NCBI GenBank assembly: GCA_009845505.1
Contig: VXZL01000450.1
Location: 1 to 5,636 of the forward strand
Reading direction: 5' to 3'
Length of the DNA stretch: 5,636 nt
Source of the DNA: Candidatus Poribacteria bacterium
GTDB lineage: Bacteria > Poribacteria > WGA-4E > WGA-3G
A program made the position numbers and the translations under genes. Positions 1 to 5,238 of the stretch are shown piece after piece (position 1 is the stretch's first letter; each line of letters opens with the position of its first letter). The notes beneath the pieces were generated by a model. That model worked only from the letters and a program-made list of their open reading frames with translations. It searched no databases and was not told where the DNA came from.

Positions 1-29
1 GATCCTGTGTGTGAAAATATACTCCTGCT

Positions 30-51
30 GGCGAGGTTTCCTAACCTCGCC
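30..51. repeat. Hairpin repeat, family A, copy 1 (upstream of ctpA)
   Basis: A perfect 9-bp inverted repeat: GGCGAGGTT (30-38), loop TCCT (39-42), AACCTCGCC (43-51). It has the same architecture as the hairpin at 3065-3086. Positions 3 and 5 of the left arm differ between the copies, and both changes are compensated in the right arm, so pairing is kept. No T-run follows, so it is not an obvious terminator for an upstream gene. It is preceded by GCTG where the other copy has GTAG. I interpret it as a dispersed intergenic repeat. Confidence 0.75.
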
Positions 52-60
52 ACTGTAAAG

Positions 61-89
61 TTGATTATGGGTTCCACTAAAATTAAAAC
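61..89 (+). promoter_or_regulatory. Possible sigma70-type promoter for ctpA-mmsA
   Basis: TTGATT (61-66) is followed after 17 nt by TAAAAC (84-89). Each box is a partial match to the consensus (TTGACA and TATAAT). Transcription would begin near 96, leaving a short leader that still holds the GGAGG site at 101-105. The region is AT-rich and such matches occur by chance, so this is tentative. The real promoter could also lie upstream of the window. Confidence 0.3.
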
Positions 90-100
90 TGATGCCTATC

Positions 101-105
101 GGAGG
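101..105 (+). promoter_or_regulatory. Ribosome binding site deciding the ctpA start
   Basis: GGAGG lies 9 nt before ATG 115. No comparable site precedes the other in-frame starts at GTG/ATG codons between 7 and 69, which also fall at or across the hairpin repeat. This favours ATG 115. Confidence 0.8.
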
Positions 106-114
106 AAACAAAAC

Positions 115-1542
115 ATGAAACATTTGATAATACGTTTTCAAAACCCACAAGCTACGACAAAAAACTGTTTTCGCATCTTGTTATCTATATACCTTATCTG
201 TGCCATGCTGCCACTCGGTTGGAGCTCAGATGAGGACGAAAAACTCGTCGAAAACCTTGCACTTTTCTCACAGATATTGGCGTATGTCCAACAGTCGCAT
301 CTCGACACCCCGGACACCAAAGAACTCATGGAGGGTGCCATCAACGGTATGCTTCGCAAGTTGGACCCGTACAGCCAATTTATTCCCGACTATACCAAAT
401 TTCAGACCGACAACCGCGGCAATTACGGCGGACTCGGCATGACGATCGGTATGCGGGAGGATATGCTCACTGTGATTACCCCTTTTAAGGATCGCCCGGC
501 AGCACTCGCGGGTGTCCAAAACGGCGATGTCATCAGCCATATTGAGGGTGAATCGACGGCACTCATGTCCTTGAACGAGGCTGTTGAGCAGTTACGGGGT
601 GAACCCGGAACACCGGTTTCTATCACAATCATCCGTGAAAACGAGGGGGTACCCATTGAGGTTACCGTCACGCGTGAGGTGATCCGGATTCCGAGCGTGG
701 AAACAGACATTATTGGTGATAAGGTTGGTTACATCAAAATCAATCAATTCCTTCAGACCACGGCTTATGACGTAGATAAAGCATTTGTTGATTTCAAGGA
801 ACAGGGTATCCGAGGCGTTGTTCTCGATCTCCGTCTGAACCCGGGTGGGTTACTCTCTTCAGCTGTTGATATCGCCAGTGATTTTCTGAGGCCCGGTCAA
901 CTCGTTGTTTACAGTAAAGGGGTTGAGACGCGTGAGGATTTTGTGGCGAAAGGTGAGAAAAGGGAGGAATTTCCATTAATTGTCCTCGTTAATGGCGGGA
1001 GTGCAAGTGCCTCAGAAATCGTCGCGGGTGCCATCAAGGACCATGGGCGCGGACTCGTCATGGGTGCTAAGACATTCGGGAAAGCATCTGTCCAGCGTGT
1101 GTTTCCGCTGAGAGGTACAAAGGCTGCCGTCAAATTAACCGTTGCACGCTACTATACACCCAACGGTGTTGATATTGACAAAATCGGCATCATGCCCGAT
1201 GTTGAATCCCCATGGTTTAGTCGTTCCGAGCAGCAGATGCATGTGAAACTCCGTAATCACGAAAAACTCAAAACCTTTGTAGAGGAAAACGGCGATGATG
1301 TCTTGAGCCAACTCAATGTTGCCTTTCATGCCTCCCGTGATGATAGACAGGCAGCAAAACTCCGACGGAGTTACCAACGTCTGTCGGATGCACTCGTTGA
1401 GGAGCAGATTGTGCTGAGCGATGTCGGCATTAAATACGCGCTGGCACAGATTACGGAAACCTCTCAGGACGAACTGGAACATGACCCACAAATCGTCGCT
1501 GCTATGGAGCAATTAAAAGTCCTTGAACTTTTCGCAAAGTAG
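115..1542 (+). CDS. ctpA: S41 family carboxyl-terminal processing protease (CtpA-like), exported
   Basis: A 475-aa serine protease of the C-terminal processing peptidase family (MEROPS S41), which trims or degrades envelope proteins from their C-terminus. Residues about 16-37 form a hydrophobic signal peptide or membrane anchor after basic residues, so the enzyme should act in the periplasm. Residues 41-95 are the helical N-terminal segment typical of the family (LDPYSQF at 83-89). A PDZ domain covers about 103-190 ([20 protein letters not shown]). The catalytic domain covers about 195-368: [10 protein letters not shown] at 236-245, nucleophile Ser298 in GGSASASE, general base Lys323 in TFGK, and Gln327 four residues later. 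The 25-residue Ser-Lys spacing matches characterised CTPs. Residues 370-475 form a charged helical C-terminal extension. ATG 115 is chosen from its GGAGG site and because a signal peptide follows. mmsA begins 19 nt downstream. The family is certain; the symbol is generic, and substrates are unknown. Confidence 0.93.
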   Translation: MKHLIIRFQNPQATTKNCFRILLSIYLICAMLPLGWSSDEDEKLVENLALFSQILAYVQQSHLDTPDTKELMEGAINGMLRKLDPYSQFIPDYTKFQTDNRGNYGGLGMTIGMREDMLTVITPFKDRPAALAGVQNGDVISHIEGESTALMSLNEAVEQLRGEPGTPVSITIIRENEGVPIEVTVTREVIRIPSVETDIIGDKVGYIKINQFLQTTAYDVDKAFVDFKEQGIRGVVLDLRLNPGGLLSSAVDIASDFLRPGQLVVYSKGVETREDFVAKGEKREEFPLIVLVNGGSASASEIVAGAIKDHGRGLVMGAKTFGKASVQRVFPLRGTKAAVKLTVARYYTPNGVDIDKIGIMPDVESPWFSRSEQQMHVKLRNHEKLKTFVEENGDDVLSQLNVAFHASRDDRQAAKLRRSYQRLSDALVEEQIVLSDVGIKYALAQITETSQDELEHDPQIVAAMEQLKVLELFAK

Positions 1543-1546
1543 AACT

Positions 1547-1553
1547 AAAGGAG
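1547..1553 (+). promoter_or_regulatory. Ribosome binding site for mmsA
   Basis: AAAGGAG ends 8 nt before ATG 1562 and lies just after the ctpA stop (TAG 1540-1542). It supports translation from ATG 1562 rather than from ATG 1523, which overlaps the end of ctpA and lacks such a site. Confidence 0.8.
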
Positions 1554-1561
1554 AAAACCTC

Positions 1562-3049
1562 ATGCCTGAAGCCAATCCGCCCCAAGCCTTATCCGATGTC
1601 CAAACGCCACTGCTGAACTACGTTGACAACAGATGGCAGCAGTCCACGACAGATGAATTACTGGACGTTACGAATCCAGCGAATGGGGAAGTCCTCACAC
1701 AAGTCCCGCTTTCGCAGGCTGAAGAGGTCCATGAAGCCGCCACTGCTGCTGCCACTGCACTCCAAGACTGGCGGCGGACACCCCCCGTCGAACGTGTTCA
1801 ATATTTGTTCAAGTTGAAAAATCTCTTAGAGGACAACTTAGACGACATCGCGAGAACCATTACGCTTGAGTGTGGCAAAACGCTTGATGAGGCAAAAGGC
1901 GAAATGCGGCGCGCCATTGAGAACGTCGAAGTCGCCTGTGGTATCCCCACGCTTATGCAAGGCACGAATCTTGAGGACATCGCAACCGGTATTGATGAAT
2001 TCATGATCCGTCAACCTGTCGGTGTCTGTGCTGCCATCGCACCTTTCAACTTTCCGGGGATGATTACCTTCTGGTTTCTACCGTATGCCATCGCTTGTGG
2101 GAACACCTACATCGTCAAACCCTCCGAAAAGGTACCCGTCACTATGCAAAAGGTGTTCCAACTCTTGGAACAGACTGGGCTGCCGAAAGGCGTTGTTAAT
2201 CTGGTCAATGGCGGTAGGGACACTGTAGATGCCATCTTAACGCATCCCGATGTTCGTGCGATTAGTTTCGTCGGTGCGACCGCCACGGCGAAAGCCATCT
2301 ATGCGAAAGCCGCGGCAAACGGAAAGCGCGTCCAGTGCCAAGGCGGTGCGAAAAATCCGCTCATCATTCTTCCCGATGCCGATCCGCAATTCACGGTTAA
2401 CGCCGCGACGGAGAGTGCGTTTGGGTGTGCTGGGCAGCGCTGTCTTGCCGCCTCCCTTGCCTTCACCGTTGGTGACGCACAGGGTTGGTTCACAGAAGCC
2501 ATCGCTGACACCGCCACTGACCGCGTCGTTGGGAACGGATTGGAAGACGGAACCGAGATGGGACCCGTCATCACCACCGAAAGCAAGACCCGAATTGAGG
2601 GGTTGATTCAAGCGGGTGCTGATGAAGGTGCGCGGCTTCTTGTTGATGGTAGGTATCCGAGTATCCCCGGGGGCGAAAACGGAAACTTCATCCGTCCAAC
2701 AGTTCTCAGTAACCTCGATCCGAAAGGCGATATTGCCGGCACTGAAATCTTCGGACCTGTTCTCGGACTCATTCATGTTGACACTATCGACGATGCGATC
2801 GCACTCGTCAACGGTGGGCGTTACGGGAATATGGCATGTCTCTTTACAAGTAGCGGCGCATCCGCCCGAAAGTTCCGTTATGAAGCGGAGATTGGGAACA
2901 TCGGCATTAACATCGGTGTTGCTGCCCCGATGGCGTTCTTCCCCTTCAGCGGCTGGAAAGACAGTTTCTTCGGCGACCTCCACGGTCAGAGCTGGGATGC
3001 CGTAGACTTCTTTACCCAAAAGAAAGTCGTCGTCGAACGCTGGGCATAA
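1562..3049 (+). CDS. mmsA: CoA-acylating methylmalonate-semialdehyde dehydrogenase
   Basis: A 495-aa cytosolic aldehyde dehydrogenase. The family oxidises (methyl)malonate semialdehyde with NAD+ and CoA to propionyl-CoA or acetyl-CoA plus CO2, in valine, thymine, beta-alanine or myo-inositol breakdown. Visible features in order: NPANGE (38-43); the MMSDH-typical [12 protein letters not shown] (118-129), preceded by Arg116-117; the Rossmann motif PFNFP (161-165); GN-YIVKPSE (180-189); FVGAT (236-240); QGGAKN (260-265); GCAGQRC with nucleophile Cys294 preceded by Arg293; EIFGPV (395-400); and [20 protein letters not shown] (456-475), close to the MMSDH C-terminal signature. QGGAKN stands where ordinary aldehyde dehydrogenases have ELGGK with a general-base Glu; its absence is typical of the CoA-dependent branch. 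Length is normal for the family. The 19-nt gap after ctpA suggests cotranscription, although no functional link is known. No other gene of valine or inositol breakdown is in the window, so the pathway cannot be assigned. The symbol could equally be iolA. Confidence 0.92.
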   Translation: MPEANPPQALSDVQTPLLNYVDNRWQQSTTDELLDVTNPANGEVLTQVPLSQAEEVHEAATAAATALQDWRRTPPVERVQYLFKLKNLLEDNLDDIARTITLECGKTLDEAKGEMRRAIENVEVACGIPTLMQGTNLEDIATGIDEFMIRQPVGVCAAIAPFNFPGMITFWFLPYAIACGNTYIVKPSEKVPVTMQKVFQLLEQTGLPKGVVNLVNGGRDTVDAILTHPDVRAISFVGATATAKAIYAKAAANGKRVQCQGGAKNPLIILPDADPQFTVNAATESAFGCAGQRCLAASLAFTVGDAQGWFTEAIADTATDRVVGNGLEDGTEMGPVITTESKTRIEGLIQAGADEGARLLVDGRYPSIPGGENGNFIRPTVLSNLDPKGDIAGTEIFGPVLGLIHVDTIDDAIALVNGGRYGNMACLFTSSGASARKFRYEAEIGNIGINIGVAAPMAFFPFSGWKDSFFGDLHGQSWDAVDFFTQKKVVVERWA

Positions 3050-3064
3050 TTTCCAAACGTGGTA

Positions 3065-3093
3065 GGTGCGGTTTCCCAACCGCACCGATTTTT
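3065..3093 (+). terminator. Family A hairpin, copy 2, with T-run: possible mmsA terminator
   Basis: GGTGCGGTT (3065-3073), loop TCCC (3074-3077) and AACCGCACC (3078-3086) form a perfect 9-bp GC-rich stem, followed by GA and five Ts (3089-3093). It starts 15 nt after the mmsA stop, so it could terminate the ctpA-mmsA transcript. The same stem design occurs at 30-51 without a T-run. The element is therefore primarily a repeat that may double as a terminator. GTAG (3062-3065) sits at its 5' foot. Confidence 0.6.
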
Positions 3094-3118
3094 GTCTGTA
3101 TAACCTAAGTTGCCACTA

Positions 3119-3241
3119 TGTAGCATGATTTCCTGTTAGGTTGTGCCTCTTTTGTGGCATAATCTTTTAGATTGTGCATCTTCTGTAGCATAGCCTGTTA
3201 GGCTGTGCATATCCATGCGCAAACTGAAAGTTTAGGCTACA
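3119..3241. repeat. Array of four REP/BIME-like hairpin units (family B)
   Basis: Four related units: 3119-3148 (+, 30 nt with a 3-nt insertion), 3153-3179 (+, 27 nt), 3184-3210 (+, 27 nt) and 3215-3241 (-, 27 nt). Each gap between units is 4 nt, so unit starts are 31 nt apart apart from the first. The consensus is TGTAGCATA, a variable arm, CT, a 3-nt loop, AG, a complementary arm, then TGTGCAT. Units 2 and 3 each form a 9-bp stem (3157-3177 and 3188-3208) with one T-G wobble at the same place. Unit 4, read on the minus strand, keeps the TGTAGC foot, the wobble and 8 of 9 pairs. Unit 1 keeps the outer GCAT/GTGC and inner CCT/AGG pairs. A weak further copy may lie at 3097-3118. The array fills the gap between convergent genes. 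Transcribed unit function is unknown. Confidence 0.7.
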
Positions 3242-3257
3242 AAACTCTACGGATAAT

Positions 3258-3287
3258 AAAAAAGAGCCGGGCGTATGCACCCGACTC
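3258..3287 (-). terminator. Intrinsic terminator of the LTxxQ-like protein gene
   Basis: On the minus strand GAGTCGGGTG (3287-3278), loop CATA and CGCCCGGCTC (3273-3264) form a 10-bp stem with two G-T wobbles, followed directly by six Ts (3263-3258). It lies 20 nt past the stop of the minus-strand gene. On the + strand the two wobbles become C-A mismatches, so the structure clearly serves minus-strand transcription. Confidence 0.85.
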
Positions 3288-3307
3288 AATTTTATTATAA
3301 GTCTGTC

Positions 3308-3832
3308 CTAACGATGTCTACGCTGTTCCCGTTGGCTACGCCGGGATTCTCTGAGGCGTTCTCGTGCCTCTGTACGCCGTTTCTCCTTTAATTCCGTCAG
3401 TTTCGTCATCTGATCTTCTGTCAAGACTTCCTTAAGACTTGCGTTGAATTTTGCGTAGATCTCTTTGACAGCCGCGCCGATTTTCTTCGCAGCTTCCCGT
3501 TTCGTATCGGCTTCGCGGGCTGCTTTGATCTGTTTTTGGAGTGCGGCGCGAGTTTCCTGATAGATCGGAGCCGCTTTAGCCAACGTCTCTGCGTCCGCTT
3601 TCACGCCAAATGTCAAATCCAGCCAAGACTGACTTATAGTGGACATCGGATTCACCATAGCAGTCACCCTACCGCGACCGGCATTACGATTTTCCTTTCT
3701 GTTCCGAGTGATTTCGTGTGCTGCGACTGTGTTTTCAAAAACAAACTTTCCGACCATCGCGATGACTGCGATTGTGCTGACTTTGCAATATTGGCTTACA
3801 AGTTTCGCCATAAAAAACCATATCCGTTTCAT
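3308..3832 (-). CDS. Small exported basic helical protein, Spy/CpxP-like (LTxxQ motif)
   Basis: A 174-aa protein with a hydrophobic N-terminal segment (about residues 18-33) after basic residues. It is probably a signal peptide with cleavage near VAAHE (36-40), though it may stay as an anchor. Residues 41-60 are rich in Arg and Asn. Residues 78-160 are predicted almost wholly alpha-helical and highly charged. They include LTEDQMTKLTEL (137-148), which resembles the LTxxQ motif of periplasmic Spy/CpxP-type chaperone and stress-sensor proteins. The tail (151-174) is extremely Arg-rich. ATG 3832 is preferred because GGAG lies 8 nt upstream. The frame is open to an ATG at 3901, but that start has no Shine-Dalgarno site and would place 23 polar residues before the signal peptide. 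It is transcribed alone, with its own terminator, convergent to mmsA and divergent from the PIN gene. The CDS is well supported; the Spy/CpxP relation rests on one motif and general architecture. Confidence 0.75.
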   Translation of the reverse strand: MKRIWFFMAKLVSQYCKVSTIAVIAMVGKFVFENTVAAHEITRNRKENRNAGRGRVTAMVNPMSTISQSWLDLTFGVKADAETLAKAAPIYQETRAALQKQIKAAREADTKREAAKKIGAAVKEIYAKFNASLKEVLTEDQMTKLTELKEKRRTEARERLRESRRSQREQRRHR

Positions 3833-3840
3833 TTTTCTAT

Positions 3841-3844
3841 CTCC
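3841..3844 (-). promoter_or_regulatory. Ribosome binding site deciding the LTxxQ-like protein start
   Basis: On the minus strand GGAG (within ATAGGAGATAG) ends 8 nt before ATG 3832. The longer in-frame start at 3901 has no such site. Confidence 0.7.
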
Positions 3845-3865
3845 TATGAGCGTTTTAATTTTTTG

Positions 3866-3896
3866 AATGCCCGTTAATCTTTTAATCAAGGGCGTT
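3866..3896. repeat. Inverted repeat in the leader of the LTxxQ-like gene
   Basis: AATGCCC (3866-3872) and GGGCGTT (3890-3896) can pair over 7 bp with one wobble, across a 17-nt AT-rich centre that contains the direct repeat TTAATC / TTTAATC. It lies 34-64 bp upstream of ATG 3832, where an operator or leader hairpin could sit. The rest of the divergent intergenic region (3833-4008) is AT-rich, and I found no convincing minus-strand promoter in it. Confidence 0.3.
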
Positions 3897-4008
3897 TCCA
3901 TTTTACTTTTGCTACTTTAGTCAATTCTACCCGGAAAAGGTTCGTATTTTGTTTTTCTGTCAGAATTGTCCATCAAAAACTTTACACACCCTCACAATTG
4001 GGTTTTCC

Positions 4009-4038
4009 TTGACATCTGATTTCGCGTTGTGATATGCT
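4009..4038 (+). promoter_or_regulatory. Sigma70-type promoter of the PIN-domain module
   Basis: A perfect -35 box TTGACA (4009-4014), an 18-nt spacer and the -10 box TATGCT (4033-4038), which keeps the key first, second and last bases of TATAAT. Transcription should start near 4045, giving a leader of about 70 nt before the GTG at 4114. It is the best promoter match in the window. CGAA-GTC-TTCG (4046-4056), a small palindrome at the predicted start, could be an operator half but may be chance. Confidence 0.65.
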
Positions 4039-4113
4039 AATTCAACGAAGTCTTCGGCTTGATGTTACGTTAACCTGTTATAGAAAATTGTTGAGCAGAA
4101 TCTGGATATACGT

Positions 4114-4575
4114 GTGCAGACCGATTTGCAGTTCCGGAAAATTTATCTTGATACATGTTGTCTCAGTCGGCTTTTCGATCCGCCAACCCAGGCGCGGGTT
4201 CTTCAAGAAGCTGGGGCTATAGGGCACATCCTCACTTATATTCGTAGAGGTGATTGGGTTTGGATCTCCAGCGATGTTTTGACAAATGAGGTTAATCAAA
4301 CTCCGGATCTGAGAAAACGCCTTGAAATGAAAGGTCTGCTAACTCGTGCGCATAAGACGATTTACACTCAGGCAAACGAAAAATTAAGAGGCAAACAACT
4401 TGAGTTACTAGGATTCAAGCGTAGAGATGCTTTGCATATTGCATGTGCTGAGAGTGACAAGGTGGATATTTTTCTAACAACTGATGACAGGTTACTCAGA
4501 AGAGCACAACGCTATTATACACAACTTCACGTCCGAGTTGAAAACCCGTATACATGGTTACAAGAGGTGGATTAA
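4114..4575 (+). CDS. PIN-domain ribonuclease, probable VapC-like toxin
   Basis: A 153-aa single-domain PIN protein. PIN nucleases cut RNA with Mg2+ held by clustered acidic residues, and many are toxins of type II toxin-antitoxin systems. Visible: the first strand with Asp13 in IYLDTCCLSRLFD (10-22), Glu59 in ISSDVLTNEVNQTPD (51-65), Asp105 in RRDALHIACAE (103-113), and Asp124/Asp125 in VDIFLTTDDRLLRRAQ (117-132). The end RVENPYTWLQEV closes the domain. Length is normal. The start is GTG 4114, the first standard start after the in-frame stop at 4081; only a weak GGA (4104-4106) precedes it, so initiation may be inefficient. It has its own promoter, and the next gene starts 1 nt after its stop. 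The usual vapBC order has the antitoxin first, but no antitoxin-sized ORF fits between promoter and GTG. The PIN fold is clear; toxin function is inferred. Confidence 0.85.
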   Translation: MQTDLQFRKIYLDTCCLSRLFDPPTQARVLQEAGAIGHILTYIRRGDWVWISSDVLTNEVNQTPDLRKRLEMKGLLTRAHKTIYTQANEKLRGKQLELLGFKRRDALHIACAESDKVDIFLTTDDRLLRRAQRYYTQLHVRVENPYTWLQEVD

Positions 4576-4576
4576 G

Positions 4577-5044
4577 ATGAACGTTTTAGAGATGACGGAT
4601 CTTGAGATTTACGAAGCGGCTATTGCAGAACTAACAGCACAATTAGGATCTGCGTATACAGATCAGTTTCTCCAGCAGTGTAGACCGAACGAGTATGATT
4701 ATTCTGTTGAGCGGCATAAGTGGTTAGACGATGAACCAGATATTGACACGATTGTTGCGCGTATCCGGCAGAGAGAAGTAGAACAGAAGGAAGAAGAACG
4801 TATGAAAGCCGAGAGAATTGCTGCGTGGTGTAAGGGCTTATTAGAACTCACTGATATCGAAATCTATGAGGTTGGGCTTAAAATTCTTATAGACAAATTT
4901 GATGCCTATGGATATGTCAGATTTTTCCAACAGCATTTCAAACACCTCAACGATCCTCAACCTGCTGATGAACCGCCGGTACCCGATAACAATCCGAATG
5001 TGATACCTCCAAAGCGAATGCCCGCAGCCGAAACACAGGATTAA
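4577..5044 (+). CDS. Duplicated-motif protein, candidate antitoxin partner of the PIN nuclease
   Basis: A 155-aa soluble acidic protein with no named family that I can assign with certainty. Residues 6-35 (MTDLEIYE...QFLQQ) and 91-120 (LTDIEIYE...RFFQQ) are an internal duplication: 10 identities in 30 gap-free positions, including TD-EIYE and QQ. After the first copy, DYSVERHKWLDD (41-52) and a helical, Glu/Arg-rich linker (about 55-85) follow; the second copy lacks that follow-up. The C-terminus (126-155) is Pro/Asp-rich and probably disordered. The pattern 'TD-EI...L...RFLQQ...DYT-ERH-WL' recalls, from memory, small proteins encoded beside PIN genes, but I could not check this. AGAGGTGG (4563-4570) lies before ATG 4577, and the 1-nt gap to the PIN gene implies translational coupling. 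A role in neutralising the PIN nuclease is inferred from context. The longer in-frame start at 4484 would overlap the PIN gene and is unlikely. Confidence 0.75.
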   Translation: MNVLEMTDLEIYEAAIAELTAQLGSAYTDQFLQQCRPNEYDYSVERHKWLDDEPDIDTIVARIRQREVEQKEEERMKAERIAAWCKGLLELTDIEIYEVGLKILIDKFDAYGYVRFFQQHFKHLNDPQPADEPPVPDNNPNVIPPKRMPAAETQD

Positions 5045-5076
5045 CAAGGGTCCCCATAGACAAAAAACTTCAAGCA

Positions 5077-5172
5077 ATGACGCACAGGCCCAGTGATGCC
5101 AAAACCTATTACAATCGTGGCAACGCCTATTGTTATGAACTTGATTTTGAGAAAGCTATCGTAATTGATTTT
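5077..5172 (+). pseudogene. TPR-protein gene remnant (one repeat)
   Basis: In this frame the sequence encodes a near-canonical tetratricopeptide repeat: SDAKTYYNRGNAYCYELDFEKAI (residues 6-28), with the usual Tyr, Gly, Ala, Tyr and the closing FEKAI pattern. After VIDF the repeat signature is lost. The frame stays open to 5397, but from 5239 it is antisense to the HNH gene and shows no TPR character. Intact TPR proteins have several tandem repeats, so this is probably the 5' end of a gene whose remainder was deleted or replaced, with an indel near the T-tract at 5168-5173 also possible. ATG 5077 has no good Shine-Dalgarno site. The sequence 5173-5238 holds nothing recognisable. Confidence 0.55.
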
Positions 5173-5238
5173 TTAATCTTCATCAAATCGCCTCTACTCG
5201 TGAAGTGCGTAAGTTCTAACTATAATCAAACAATAGTG

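Noticed and set aside
7..114. Extension of the ctpA frame upstream to position 7
   Set aside because: It runs through the hairpin repeat, lacks a Shine-Dalgarno site and would put 36 residues before the signal peptide; ATG 115 has GGAGG.
1135..1512. Minus-strand ORF of 125 codons opposite ctpA
   Set aside because: Antisense shadow of the conserved protease; no domain features.
2237..3085. Long minus-strand ORF (282 codons) opposite mmsA
   Set aside because: It is the antisense shadow of a complete, well-conserved dehydrogenase gene and shows no recognisable domain or ribosome site.
3119..3241. The repeat array as a CRISPR
   Set aside because: Gaps between units are only 4 nt, one unit is inverted, and the units covary; there are no spacers.
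3536..3877. Plus-strand ORFs opposite the LTxxQ-like gene
   Set aside because: They lie antisense to a gene with a clear ribosome site, signal peptide and terminator, and have no domain features.
3833..3901. N-terminal extension of the LTxxQ-like protein to ATG 3901
   Set aside because: No Shine-Dalgarno site, and it would displace the signal peptide from the N-terminus.
4034..4222. A 62-codon ORF before the PIN gene as an antitoxin
   Set aside because: Its ATG lies inside the predicted -10 box, it has no ribosome site, and most of it overlaps the PIN gene in another frame.
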